DNA from: Dethiobacter sp.
GTDB lineage: Bacteria; Bacillota; Dethiobacteria; DTU022; UBA8154
Assembly (NCBI GenBank): GCA_020725665.1
Contig: DYEO01000029.1
Span: 1-55,776 of the forward strand
Length of the DNA stretch: 55,776 nucleotides
Direction: 5' to 3'
The notes beneath the pieces are model-generated. The model searched no databases and was not told where the DNA came from. It was given only the letters and a program-made list of their open reading frames with translations. The position numbers and the translations under genes were made by a program. Position 1 is the stretch's first letter; each line of letters opens with the position of its first letter. Positions 34,637-43,336 of this stretch are shown one piece after another.

Positions 34637-35170
34637 CTAACCATTCATTTTTGCTGTTTCTTCTTCATTCTTTACAGCCACTTCCCGGTATTCACCAATT
34701 TCCTGGGATAATCTCCGGCAAAACTGAATAGTCAGCAACAAACAACCCAAAGGAATGATAAAGAAAAGATAGGCTCTGGGAAAATACAAAAGAGTCGGGT
34801 TAAATACCCCCCGCCGGTAAAAATCCCACGTAACTTGGCTCCCGTAGACAACTATAATGGCACAACTGATGATGCCGATTGCGGAGGAAAAAATCCCCAA
34901 GAAAGCACGCGGTTTGCCGGAAAGAACCTGGACAAGAAAATCAATTTTAACATGTCCGTCTTCGCGCAATAACCATGCTGTTCCTAAAAAAGTTATATAC
35001 AAAAGGGAATACTCGCTAATCTCTGTTGCCCAGTAAATGGGAATGTTAAAAAAGTAACGCATGATTACTTCAGCACTGACAAGAAGCATGACAAGAATAA
35101 TCAGGGTTCCTGCCAGTAAAGAGAAACTATTAAGAACATAATCAAAAATAATGGCGCCTTTTTTAAACAA
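34637..35170 (-). CDS. dctQ: TRAP transporter small permease DctQ (system 2)
   Basis: This 177-residue protein has four hydrophobic segments with the DctQ core MRYFFNIPIYWATEISEYSL and LREDGHVKIDFLVQVLSG. It is the small membrane subunit between DctP and DctM. The start is a TTG at 35170, with a GAGGGTGAG ribosome binding site upstream. It is preceded by a strong hairpin that separates it from dctP. Confidence 0.88.
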   Translation of the reverse strand: MFKKGAIIFDYVLNSFSLLAGTLIILVMLLVSAEVIMRYFFNIPIYWATEISEYSLLYITFLGTAWLLREDGHVKIDFLVQVLSGKPRAFLGIFSSAIGIISCAIIVVYGSQVTWDFYRRGVFNPTLLYFPRAYLFFIIPLGCLLLTIQFCRRLSQEIGEYREVAVKNEEETAKMNG

Positions 35171-35216
35171 CTGTGCTCACCCTCTCCCTTGCAAGAGCCG
35201 GATCAGAGAGAAACCA

Positions 35217-35252
35217 CCTGGGGCTTGAACCTTTGTGAGACCAAGCCCCAGG
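35217..35252 (-). terminator. stem-loop between dctP and dctQ of system 2
   Basis: Perfect 11-base arms CCTGGGGCTTG (35217-35227) and CAAGCCCCAGG (35242-35252) enclose a 14-base loop. Its position between the dctP stop and the dctQ start is the same as the 25395-25444 hairpin in system 1, but the stem sequence is unrelated. The conserved placement argues for control of the binding-protein to permease ratio rather than for chance. Confidence 0.72.
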
Positions 35253-35266
35253 CATAAAGTACAGCT

Positions 35267-36316
35267 TTACTTATCTATAAGTTTTCTCAACTCAGCAACA
35301 AGATCGCCGGGCACAACAGTTTCCGTGTGTTTCCACTCCACATCGTGGGCAATGCTTACAAATTTTTCTCCTTCGTCACCGGGGTATTTGATAAATACTA
35401 CGCCTTCCTCTTCCAATTTTTTCCTCTCTGCTGCTACTGCGGCGGCAAAGTGGTCGCTCATCTTATATTCAAAAGCCGCTGTAGTTTCAATGATTATATC
35501 CTGAAGGTCCGAAGGAATACTGTTGAATTTATTCAGGTTGAACAGAATTGTGGCATTGTTAGAAGTAAAGAACGGATGATCGATGCAATACTTGGACACC
35601 TCTGTCCAGCCGTCATTCCTGACGCCAAGGATAGGCCAACCAAAACCTTGAATAATGCCCCGCTCCAGTGCGGTATAAACCTCACCGTGGTCAATGGACA
35701 CGGGAACGACACCAATTTCGCGCATAAAGCGGTCATAGTTGGCCCGTGTCCGGAGAGAGCGGCCTTTCAGGTCCGCGATGCCCTGACTGGGTTCGTTAAG
35801 ATAGAAATGGAACCCTTCGGTCAGCCAGCGCCCTACGTATTCCACACCAATTTCCCGGTGAATTTCAACCATCTTGTCAAAAAAACCAACCTCGCGTTCT
35901 TGCCAGGGCTTGATGCGGGAAAGCCCCATTATTCTGACAATGGGTGAATTATTTTCATAATAGGCAGCCACGTTGAAGTTTACGTCCACTACACCCCTGT
36001 TCACCGCATCAAATTGTTCCAAGGGAGGTATTACTTCCGGACCACCTGTCCACTCAATAATAACCTGACCGTTTGTTGCTTCCTTCACCATATCGATCCA
36101 CATGGGAAGGGGCTCGTTAAGCGGATGATTCATAGGCAGGAAGCTTACCGCTTTTAAGGTTATGGGATCAATCTTTTTTGCCTCTTCAGCTGGCGCAACC
36201 GCAGGCGCTTTCTCCGGTGCCGGGGCAGGTGCCGGCACCGTCGGGGAAGCACAACCCGTTACCAGTGCAACCAGTAGCACTACTACAATAAAATAAAACC
36301 ATAGTTTCTTGCTCAT
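35267..36316 (-). CDS. dctP: TRAP transporter solute-binding lipoprotein DctP (system 2)
   Basis: This 349-residue lipoprotein has a signal peptide ending in the lipobox LVTGC, a short Pro-Ala linker (APAPAPEKAPA) and a DctP domain (ITLKAVSFLPMNHPLNEPLP). The substrate-contact region IADLKGRSLRTRANYDRFMR carries the conserved Arg. The ATG at 36316 has AAGGGGG eight bases upstream. It closely resembles the DctP of system 3 in the ERGIIQGFGWPILGVRNDGW region (ERGVVDAYGWPVIGVPDLGW there), so both may bind similar acids. Confidence 0.93.
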   Translation of the reverse strand: MSKKLWFYFIVVVLLVALVTGCASPTVPAPAPAPEKAPAVAPAEEAKKIDPITLKAVSFLPMNHPLNEPLPMWIDMVKEATNGQVIIEWTGGPEVIPPLEQFDAVNRGVVDVNFNVAAYYENNSPIVRIMGLSRIKPWQEREVGFFDKMVEIHREIGVEYVGRWLTEGFHFYLNEPSQGIADLKGRSLRTRANYDRFMREIGVVPVSIDHGEVYTALERGIIQGFGWPILGVRNDGWTEVSKYCIDHPFFTSNNATILFNLNKFNSIPSDLQDIIIETTAAFEYKMSDHFAAAVAAERKKLEEEGVVFIKYPGDEGEKFVSIAHDVEWKHTETVVPGDLVAELRKLIDK

Positions 36317-36430
36317 TAAAGTATCCCCCTTAACATTTTTTTGAAATTCTTTAAAGACATTAAACCTTCAAACCCACTCCTATAATGTTTTATTACTTAT
36401 TTTGAATAAAACCCCCTTTTTATTTTTTTA

Positions 36431-36465
36431 TATTTTAATATTTATTTATTAAAGAAAACTATGTT
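36431..36465. promoter_or_regulatory. second copy of the candidate TRAP operator
   Basis: TATTTTAA (36431-36438) and ACTATGTT (36458-36465) are 19 bases apart. This repeats the pair found at 26783-26816. Both sit between a PucR-like gene and the dctP it precedes. The flanks are very AT-rich, so the first octamer alone would mean little; the shared spacing and the second octamer give the pair weight. Confidence 0.45.
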
Positions 36466-36528
36466 TGAATTAGACAAAAATAACAGAAAATTTTTGTTAA
36501 TTTATAAGTTATTTTGTCACTTTGGCTT

Positions 36529-38868
36529 CTAACAATTTTTAATCTCAAGAATCTTTAAAGCCAACTGTAAATCTAAACGAGATTCCGGATCATTTAAATC
36601 AACGGCACCGATGTCCTGTATTTTTTGCAAACGATATTTAAGCGTATTTAAATGAATAAAAAGGTTATCGGCCGTTTTTTGATTATTGCAGTTGCAGGCC
36701 AGGTATGATTTTAGTGTAGGAATGAGAATCTCATTCTTTTTTGCCCGATCATACTTTAATAAGGCGCCTAGGGTTTGGTCCAAAAATTCTTGCAGTTCAT
36801 CCATGTTATTTACATTAAAAAGAATTTTGTAGGCGCCAAGAGAATCATAGTTAATCACCTGATCTCTTTTACCGAATTTCTTGGCAATAAATAATGTTCT
36901 TCGGGCCTCCTGGTAAGAGATCTTGATTTCATCAATGCTGTTGCAAACCCTACCAATGCCTATAGAAACGGTTATCTCAGGTATTAAGGACTTTACTCTT
37001 TCTTTAATAAATTCCCCTACATCCCCCAGCTTTGGAAAAGACCTTTTTTTGGATAAAGGTACAACAGCCACGATGGCCTCGCTTTTAGATCCAATAATAC
37101 TGGCGGGGATTTTTTCTTCCAGACATTTGCTTACCACTTCGAATACCCGTCTTTTCAATAATGACAGTTTAGATTCGTTTCCTTTTTGTTTTTCCACATA
37201 ATAGGAAAAATTGTCAATATCAATAAACATAACCTGATGCTGCTCTGTTAAATCATGCCCCAAGTACGAAGCTCTCTGCATTATATCCTTGTGTGAATGA
37301 TAATTTTTATTAATCAGGTCATCCAGGAAATCGCCCTTAATCCGCTCTTCTACATCATAAGCAATTTTATTCTGCATTATTTTCACGGTAAAAACAGTAA
37401 CAGCGTGCTCAATAGCAAGATACTCCATCTCCCCTAACTTGTGTTGTAAATCTTCTAGAATGGAAACATAACCCAGTATATTATCACCAACGGTGATAGG
37501 GGCAATTAGTCTGCAGCGCATGAGACCATTCTTGGGAAATGAAGGTAATATGATCGTCTGTTTTAATTTATTAACCTGCTCCATTAACTTAAGGTAAGCA
37601 GGTTTTTGCCAAAGACTTTCCGCCATAGATTTTTCCACCAGCGCCAGGTTCTCATTTTCCTGAGATAGATATACACCCAGTATTTTAAAAAACTGATCCT
37701 GAACGATTACATCTCTTTCAATGAGTTGGGCCAGCGTAAAAACTATCTCATTAAAGTCCCGGTCCTTTAAAACCAACTTCGTTAGTTCTTTATGTACATC
37801 CATGGAATGCCTTAACAGCTTGTTTTTGTTCTCCAACGTGTGTAATAGATGAGAATTATCCATAACGGTAGCGAGCTGGTAGGCTAACAGTTCCAAAAGC
37901 CGCGCATCCTCCGATGTAAAATCACCTTTCTCTTTATTTACAGCGTGCAGAACCCCAATACGCCTGTTGTCCGCAATAAGGGGAACAGATAGGGTATTTC
38001 TAGCATTGAAGATACGGGCGATTTTCTGATTGGTAATACTATCTTGTTCCGTCATGTTACAAATGTACGGTTCGCCTGTAAGAAAAACCTTCACTCCTAC
38101 GCCGATTCCTTCCCCGTTATTGTTCAGGGTGGGGAGCGTATAAAATTTAAAGGTTTTTTTGTTGTGGCTAAAAGAGGGCTTTTGCAAAACAAGGGCCTTT
38201 TTTTTAGGATCATATAAAAGAACTCCACAATTTTCCACCTGTAAAATCGCCTTTAACTCATTTAAAATCTTTTCCAGTACAGCCTCCTTATCATCGTGGT
38301 AAGACGAGAGGTATTGGCTAAATCGAATAAGAGCGTCCATTTCTTTGTCCAAGCGTCTGGAAGAATTCTGTAGTTCTTTGTTTTCCCAGCAAAAAGAAAT
38401 ATTCTGAGCAACAAAATCGAGCATTGTTGTATGCTCTTCTGTATAACTGCCCGAGGTAAAGGAGGCCACACCCAGTAAACCGGGGTTATCTACCGGCGAA
38501 TCTATGGGTCGAACCATCATAGACTCGAACTTACCTTTGTTGAGCATGGAGAGGAGAAACTGGCTCAGGTTCTTTTCCCATTGAGGAGTTTTGCCAGAGA
38601 ACAGAACACTGATCGTGTTATCTACGTTCCATTTCATCTTCCGCCAGGGTGGTTCATTTTCATATTCTAAAGAGAAATAAGTCGTTACTTCTTTCTTGGA
38701 ATTGTCAAGAAGAAAGAGAAAAGCCAGATCGTTTTTCAAAAACTTCCGCAACAGAATAATGCTGTTAATCAACCTTTCTTCCTTGGAATCATCTTTTTTG
38801 ATCGGGTTATGATATAGGAAACATTCAGCTGTATCCCTAAAAATATTGTTTACTTTTTGATACACCAT
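36529..38868 (-). CDS. GAF-domain PucR/CdaR-type transcriptional regulator (second copy)
   Basis: This 779-residue protein is a clear paralogue of the regulator at 26865-29219, with the same domains in the same order. The GAF domain reads LQVENCGVLLYDPKKKALVL and ARNTLSVPLIADNRRIGVLH, the middle domain SIGIGRVCNSIDEIKISYQE, and the C-terminal helix-turn-helix CNNQKTADNLFIHLNTLKYR. The DNA-binding end is almost identical to the first copy, while the N-terminal sensory part is more diverged. This fits two sensors for different ligands that read similar DNA sites. The gene is noticeably more AT-rich than its paralogue. It precedes TRAP system 2. Confidence 0.9.
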   Translation of the reverse strand: MVYQKVNNIFRDTAECFLYHNPIKKDDSKEERLINSIILLRKFLKNDLAFLFLLDNSKKEVTTYFSLEYENEPPWRKMKWNVDNTISVLFSGKTPQWEKNLSQFLLSMLNKGKFESMMVRPIDSPVDNPGLLGVASFTSGSYTEEHTTMLDFVAQNISFCWENKELQNSSRRLDKEMDALIRFSQYLSSYHDDKEAVLEKILNELKAILQVENCGVLLYDPKKKALVLQKPSFSHNKKTFKFYTLPTLNNNGEGIGVGVKVFLTGEPYICNMTEQDSITNQKIARIFNARNTLSVPLIADNRRIGVLHAVNKEKGDFTSEDARLLELLAYQLATVMDNSHLLHTLENKNKLLRHSMDVHKELTKLVLKDRDFNEIVFTLAQLIERDVIVQDQFFKILGVYLSQENENLALVEKSMAESLWQKPAYLKLMEQVNKLKQTIILPSFPKNGLMRCRLIAPITVGDNILGYVSILEDLQHKLGEMEYLAIEHAVTVFTVKIMQNKIAYDVEERIKGDFLDDLINKNYHSHKDIMQRASYLGHDLTEQHQVMFIDIDNFSYYVEKQKGNESKLSLLKRRVFEVVSKCLEEKIPASIIGSKSEAIVAVVPLSKKRSFPKLGDVGEFIKERVKSLIPEITVSIGIGRVCNSIDEIKISYQEARRTLFIAKKFGKRDQVINYDSLGAYKILFNVNNMDELQEFLDQTLGALLKYDRAKKNEILIPTLKSYLACNCNNQKTADNLFIHLNTLKYRLQKIQDIGAVDLNDPESRLDLQLALKILEIKNC

Positions 38869-39025
38869 CTCTTTCCCCTCTTTTCTTTAATTAGAGAAAA
38901 TGGCGTCCAAAACATGAGCTTTTCCATATTATTTATATTATATAAACAAATGAGTATATTTTCTATAGCACAAATACACAATTAGAATAGAAAAATTATG
39001 TATATTTTAGATAAAGGTTTTTGAT

Positions 39026-39292
39026 TTATTTTATCGAGCAGGGAAAAGCCTGAATGAACAGTCTCTCCTCCACCGCCCGGTGCAACTCATCTTTTAGCAG
39101 TTGGTTGCTGATTGCCAGGCAGTGCCACCCCTGCTTACCGCCTGCAGTGGGAGCCAGTGTGCCGTAATGCACAATGATGCGGATGTCTTCTTCCGGGATT
39201 TTCTCCAGCGAGAAATTTCTAATACTGCGCCGCCCTTGCACAACCAAGTCAAAATCCAATTTTCCATATTCTCCATTCCGGTAATCAAGCAT
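39026..39292 (-). pseudogene. truncated nitroreductase-family gene
   Basis: The 88 residues match only the N-terminal half of a nitroreductase-fold FMN protein: VQGRRSIRNFSLEKIPEEDI and then YGTLAPTAGGKQGWHCLAIS, which is the FMN-binding start and the first core helix. Full-length relatives are about 170-200 residues. The frame ends after QAFPCSIK without the second half of the FMN site or the dimer-swapping C terminus. It is therefore probably a remnant. It lies beside another broken gene at 39301. Confidence 0.8.
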
Positions 39293-39300
39293 GTATATTA

Positions 39301-39518
39301 TTAAAATATGGCCAATTCTCCCACCATCATATCCGTAATGAACATGTGTGAAGGAGTCTGGGTAATCATTAGTTCAATTTTTTCCTGGCGTGTAAGAACG
39401 CCGGCAGTAGAACCGGCCGCCCAGAAAAGGGGAACCCATCACTCTTAACAGTTAAAGGGTGCCAAAGTCGTTCCCGCCACTGTTGAGGAAGCAGTTCACC
39501 GTCATATTCTCTGGCCAT
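39301..39518 (-). pseudogene. internally deleted remnant of a second DUF1445 gene
   Basis: From the ATG at 39518 the frame reads MAREYDGELLPQQWRERLW, matching the N terminus of the intact DUF1445 protein (LTPREWRERF). It jumps straight to PLTVKSDG, which matches PLTIKKGE near residue 220 of the intact copy. After a frameshift it continues as VPLFWAAGSTAGVLTRQEK and MITQTPSHMFITDM, ending at 39301. About 190 internal residues are missing. The start overlaps the end of the adjacent metallo-hydrolase gene. The ancestor was probably a working paralogue of the gene at 32484-33278. Confidence 0.85.
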
Positions 39519-40404
39519 ACCAATCGTCACCTTCTTTTTTTTCCCCCGAAAGCATCTCGTACAAATGGGTGACATTGCCGTGCTGCTGTTTGGCCCCGGG
39601 GTGGGTGGGGGCAAAACCTTCGTAGTCAAAAGAGAGGCTTGCAGCTGTCGCCTCTTTGCTCATTCCCTCAGCTATTGCTTTATTTACATCGGTTATACAG
39701 CGTTGCAGAAAATCAGAAATCTTCTCCACCATTTTCTTGTCACCGATTTCTCCGTGCCCGGGAACTACTATCTCAACATCCATATTCAAAATCTTCCGCA
39801 TAGAATTTACCCATGCAAGGGGACAACAATGGGCCTGGCTGGGCTGCAAGCCATTCGTCACGTTGTCACCTGTAAAAAGGATTTTCTGACGGGGCAGATA
39901 AACCCCCACCTGATAGGGGGTGTGACCGGGAAGCCAGAGCAGCTCAATTACCTCTTCACCTACATAGAGGTCAAGCCGCTCCGTAAAAGCGATTTCTGGA
40001 GGACGGATTTCATAGTTTTCCACAAGCGGAAGACTCTCGGGATCCTCTTTACGAAAATTATAGAGGATATAATCACGCATACCCTTACAGCAGGTTACTG
40101 CATCCTCTTTTACATCGGGTGCAGCCAGTTCTTCCACCGGGGCATGAAACTTCCGCCTGATCCCCGCATGGGAAACAACAATCCCCGGGAAATAATAATT
40201 TCCCGAAATATGGTCCACGTGATACTCCGTGTTAATAATATAGCGCACTTCTCCCTTTTTAGCGATCTCCTCTCTCCAGCCTGCCACATCCCGCGGTAAC
40301 CAGGGGGTATCAATCATCACCACCCCTTTGGATGTAACAACAAAACCGGGATTGCAGCCGGCATACCCGGTTTCCACATAGACATTTTCCGCGACTCGCT
40401 CCAT
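39502..40404 (-). CDS. metallo-beta-lactamase fold hydrolase with altered metal motif
   Basis: This 300-residue protein has the MBL fold. The metal-ligand series is NTEYHVDHISGN (residues 59-70), LPGHTPYQVGVY, FTGDNVTNG and VPGHGEIGDKK. In almost all relatives the first motif is HxHxDH; here residue 60 is Glu, giving E-Y-H-V-D-H, while the other expected ligands remain. The enzyme could therefore bind metal differently or use a single metal. The ATG at 40404 follows GGAGGGG. It is co-directional with the TIGR04076 gene 23 bases upstream. The substrate is unknown; thioesterase-like or lactonase-like activity is possible but not shown. Confidence 0.88.
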   Translation of the reverse strand: MERVAENVYVETGYAGCNPGFVVTSKGVVMIDTPWLPRDVAGWREEIAKKGEVRYIINTEYHVDHISGNYYFPGIVVSHAGIRRKFHAPVEELAAPDVKEDAVTCCKGMRDYILYNFRKEDPESLPLVENYEIRPPEIAFTERLDLYVGEEVIELLWLPGHTPYQVGVYLPRQKILFTGDNVTNGLQPSQAHCCPLAWVNSMRKILNMDVEIVVPGHGEIGDKKMVEKISDFLQRCITDVNKAIAEGMSKEATAASLSFDYEGFAPTHPGAKQQHGNVTHLYEMLSGEKKEGDDWYGQRI

Positions 40405-40427
40405 GTTAACCCCTCCAAATTAAGGAA

Positions 40428-40748
40428 TTACTCCTCATCCCCATCTTCTGCTTCCGTCCCCCGGTCCACGCGAAAAATGATTGAACCCTTGCCACAGAAA
40501 TCCGCACCCGGATCGGGGCAGCGGTAATAATCGACCGGCTCCTCCGGCCTCCAGGTCTTCTCCGCAAAGATAAAGGGATAGATGGCGGAGAGAGCGTGCA
40601 CACAGATGCGGCGGCAGCTTTGCTGCGTATCCAGATAGAGCATCCGCGTTTTAGTTCCCCTGGTTTTATTAAATACCACCCTGTCCCCTTGTTTGTGACC
40701 CACATTGCAGTGCCCCATCACATTCTCTACTGTTACTATAACCTTCAT
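40428..40748 (-). CDS. TIGR04076 family protein
   Basis: This 106-residue protein fits a family of small anaerobe proteins with conserved cysteines: MGHCNVGHKQGDRVVF near the start, RICVHALSAIYPFIFA in the middle, and YRCPDPGADFCGKGSIIFRV at the end. The function is unknown. The Cys and His pattern suggests metal binding, which is an inference. The start ATG has AGGAG upstream, and it appears to form an operon with the downstream MBL-fold gene. The last residues are very acidic (EAEDGDEE). Confidence 0.7.
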   Translation of the reverse strand: MKVIVTVENVMGHCNVGHKQGDRVVFNKTRGTKTRMLYLDTQQSCRRICVHALSAIYPFIFAEKTWRPEEPVDYYRCPDPGADFCGKGSIIFRVDRGTEAEDGDEE

Positions 40749-41007
40749 GATAAAAACTCCTCGTACTTAGATATTTGAACTGATTGAAGCAGAAACTCTA
40801 TTGGTATTTGGATTATATAAATAAAAAGATACGATTGCCATGTCCAAAAATTACAAAATTTATTGAACATTTTTGTAACATACTTAAGAGTTAAAAGTTC
40901 TCCGCCTAAATATTTCCATTCAAGCCATGTTCTTTGAAAACTAAATAACCCTTTACCCGTCAGGTCGCGGCAGTATTTCTGTACAGCAAGACCCTGCGAG
41001 TTTTCAT

Positions 41008-41352
41008 TATTATGATCTGAGCCGGCTGGTTGTACGCCCTTTAGAGGATAGCGAACGGAACCTGTGGGACCAGCTCATGAAAGAGCATCACTATTTAGGC
41101 TTCAAGCACCTGGTGGGCGAGTCAATCCGCTATGTTGCGCTGCTGGACGGAAAATGGGTTGGGCTTTTGGGTTTTTGCAGCGGTGCCTTTACCAGTGCCC
41201 CCCGGGACCAGTGGATCGGCTGGAGCATACCGCAGCGGCTGCAAAGGCTTAATATATCGTCAACAACTCGCGGTTTCTGATCCTGCCACAGGTACAGATA
41301 CCCAACTTAGCCTCAAAAACCCTGTCGTTTACCTTAAAACGCATCTCGCGCC
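41008..41352 (+). pseudogene. broken DUF4338/DruA-like gene
   Basis: Starting near YYDLSRLVV at 41008, the frame shows DUF4338 hallmarks: LMKEHHYLGFKHLVGESIRY, then APRDQWIGWSIPQRLQRL. A frameshift near 41253 moves the reading to YIVNNSRFLILPQVQIPNLA and SKTLSFTLKRISR. Homology stops near 41352, roughly halfway through the usual length, and unrelated sequence follows. DUF4338 proteins include DruA of the Druantia defence system, but many are carried by transposon-like elements. No start codon or ribosome site is convincing. Confidence 0.65.
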
Positions 41353-41519
41353 AGATCAGTTTCATGGTTGAACCGCTGCCCCAAAAGACCCTTCAGGAAC
41401 TGGGCTTGTATGCTAAGACGTATCTACCTGCCGCCAGAGAACTCCGTCTACCGGCGGTCCCTGAAGGCCGTCGATATGGATTTATTTTTACAGGTCACGG
41501 CCAGCTGGCGCTATCTCTA

Positions 41520-41840
41520 TGCTGAAGACGTGGCAAATATACATGAGGTAATGCCGTGGGGGATATCAAAAAGGATTCTCTCCTCCTTGCTGAAAAACTG
41601 CGGGTCTGTCCGTGTCAGGTAATATTCCAACCGGTGGGGTTTAAGATGATGTTCCCGTAAAATCCGGCGGATGCTTTCTGTGCTGATGCTTTCTACTTTT
41701 AAGAGCCGCGGAACTATCATAGCCAGGTCCCTTAATGACCAGTGGGTAACCCCGGGTAAAAAGTTCTCCTTTTGTTTCTGGCAGGCAATGGCGATAACCT
41801 GAAGTTTGAAATTTTCCCGAAAAATTCTTGGCCGACCACT
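41520..41840 (-). pseudogene. IS630-like transposase remnant
   Basis: On the minus strand from 41840 the reading SGRPRIFRENFKLQVIAIAC leads through THWSLRDLAMIVPRLL to the motif STESIRRILREHHLKPHRLE and YYLTRTDPQF. This is the helix-turn-helix N-terminal half of an IS630-family transposase. The DDE catalytic domain is absent because the frame leaves homology at about 41520. Both ends abut other remnants. Confidence 0.65.
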
Positions 41841-42490
41841 GCGAGGCAGATCAGAAAGGCTTGGTTTACAGCATCATGGATATCCCGGCTGCTAAAAGCT
41901 ACCCGCTGGCAGGATAACTTTAAGAACTGGTACAGGATTTCACTTTTGACGTCCAGGTCAACCTTGTAATCATGCTGCTGGCCCTTGCGTTTATCCAGCA
42001 GATCGACACTTCCCTTTTCCCGGTAGCGCTTTAAAAGCCGACCAAAGGCCTGGGGGTGTATAACCCAGAATCTGGGCGCCCTGGGTTACAGAGATCACAC
42101 CTTCTTCTGCCAGGGCAGTACCGATGATCTTCCGCGCTAAAAGATCATCTTCTTTGATGAGTAAGGTAACCGGACCCGGCAGGTCTACTGTAACAAGCCG
42201 GTTTTGTACAGTAATCTCCGGTTCCTGGGTCTCCTCGGGCAACTGAAGATTGCGGCGGTGGTCAATAAGACCCTCCAGGCCAAAGCTATTGACCCGGTCG
42301 ATCATGGACTTAATACCGGAGAGCTGGTAACCGAACATTTTGGCCAAGTTTTCCCTCTTGATACCAAGAGATACAAAGCGTAGATGAGAAAACGTACCAA
42401 CACATCTTTACCCAGGACTGAAGCAGCATGGTTAAGACGCCTCTGGCCGTTTGCCAGAGATTGTTCAACCGGTAACTGTGGGCAATCCAT
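41841..42490 (-). pseudogene. frameshifted helix-turn-helix mobile-element gene, family not recognised
   Basis: From an ATG at 42490 the reading begins MDCPQLPVEQSLANGQRR and shifts frame at about 42340 to LAKMFGYQLSGIKSMIDRV. It passes IIGTALAEEGVISVTQGAQI and LGYTP, shifts again near 42045 to QAFGRLLKRYREKGSVDLLD, and runs on to DIHDAVNQAFLICLA. The repeated helix-turn-helix segments followed by KRYREKGSVDLLDKRKG look like a transposase DNA-binding part. At least two frameshifts show that it is inactive. I cannot name the family. Confidence 0.5.
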
Positions 42491-42586
42491 TTATTTAAAT
42501 ACCTTCTTGTAAAGAACAGAACTTCTGTGATGAGATACTAGCGTGACTTTACTAAACCAACGCCATAAAATAGCAACAAAGCCAAT

Positions 42587-42630
42587 ATTTTAGTATACTT
42601 TCAGCCCCCTTAATGCGTATATACTAAAAT
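42587..42630. repeat. inverted repeat upstream of the IS1634-like gene
   Basis: Perfect 11-base arms ATTTTAGTATA (42587-42597) and TATACTAAAAT (42620-42630) flank a 22-base centre containing CCCCCTTAATGCG. It lies about 60 bases before the transposase start and may be the element's end structure or a promoter region. Confidence 0.55.
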
Positions 42631-42687
42631 AATTTGCCAACAAAACGAATACTTGACGGGCTTTGCAGTATAGTGTATAAACTAGTT

Positions 42688-43336
42688 ATGGCAACTATAC
42701 GCAAGCAAAAAGTCGGCAAGTACATTTACTGGCAGATCGTAGAGTCCCGCAGGGTTAACGGCAAGCCAAGACCCTTTGTGCTGGCCCACCTGGGAACTGC
42801 TGAACAGTTATTGTATAAACTAAAGGAGGGACCGTTTAAAAAAGAAAATCCGTTCAGCATCCCACGGAGCTGTACACCTTTTTTACAAGACAGCCACGGA
42901 ACTGGATCTGGTCAATATCTTTGAAAAACACTTCGCCCAGCAGAAAAGGGACGGTTTGAAAACGGGCCAATCCCTTTTACTTGCAGCCCTGCACCAGGCC
43001 ATCAAACCGGGCAGTAAAAGAGCTTTTGCCGGCTGGGCTAAGCAAACCACACTGCCGCAACTGGCCGGATTCGATCCGAAAAAGCTCGATAGCCAGCATT
43101 TCTGGGACCAGATGGATACGGTAACCGAACAGGAACTGAATACAGTGGAAAAGGAAATCACCTTGAAACTGAAAGACAACGGTCTTCTTTCCCCCAAGCT
43201 TTTATTTTACGATTTGACCAATTTTGAACTCACAAGCCTTAAAGATGATCGGTTTCGATATGGAGATCTTTACCAAGCCAAGATCTCCTTAATGAGTTGT
43301 ACAAATGCTAAAAGTAGAAATTATAATTCTTCATAG
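42688..43336 (+). pseudogene. truncated and frameshifted IS1634-family transposase
   Basis: The reading starts at ATG 42688 with MATIRKQKVGKYIYWQIVES and RVNGKPRPFVLAHLGTAEQL, typical of IS1634-type transposases. It shifts frame near 42840, then continues as ALHQAIKPGSKRAFAGWAKQ and reaches LLFYDLTNFELTSLKDD, where the first catalytic Asp lies. Homology is lost soon after, and the frame ends at 43336, so the later catalytic residues are absent. Normal length is about 550 residues; just over 200 remain. It overlaps the 3' end of the ubiD gene on the other strand. Confidence 0.8.

Noticed and set aside
41008..41352. Druantia anti-phage system
   Set aside because: Only a frameshifted part of a DruA/DUF4338-like gene is present and no other Druantia component is nearby; transposon remnants around it favour a mobile-element origin.
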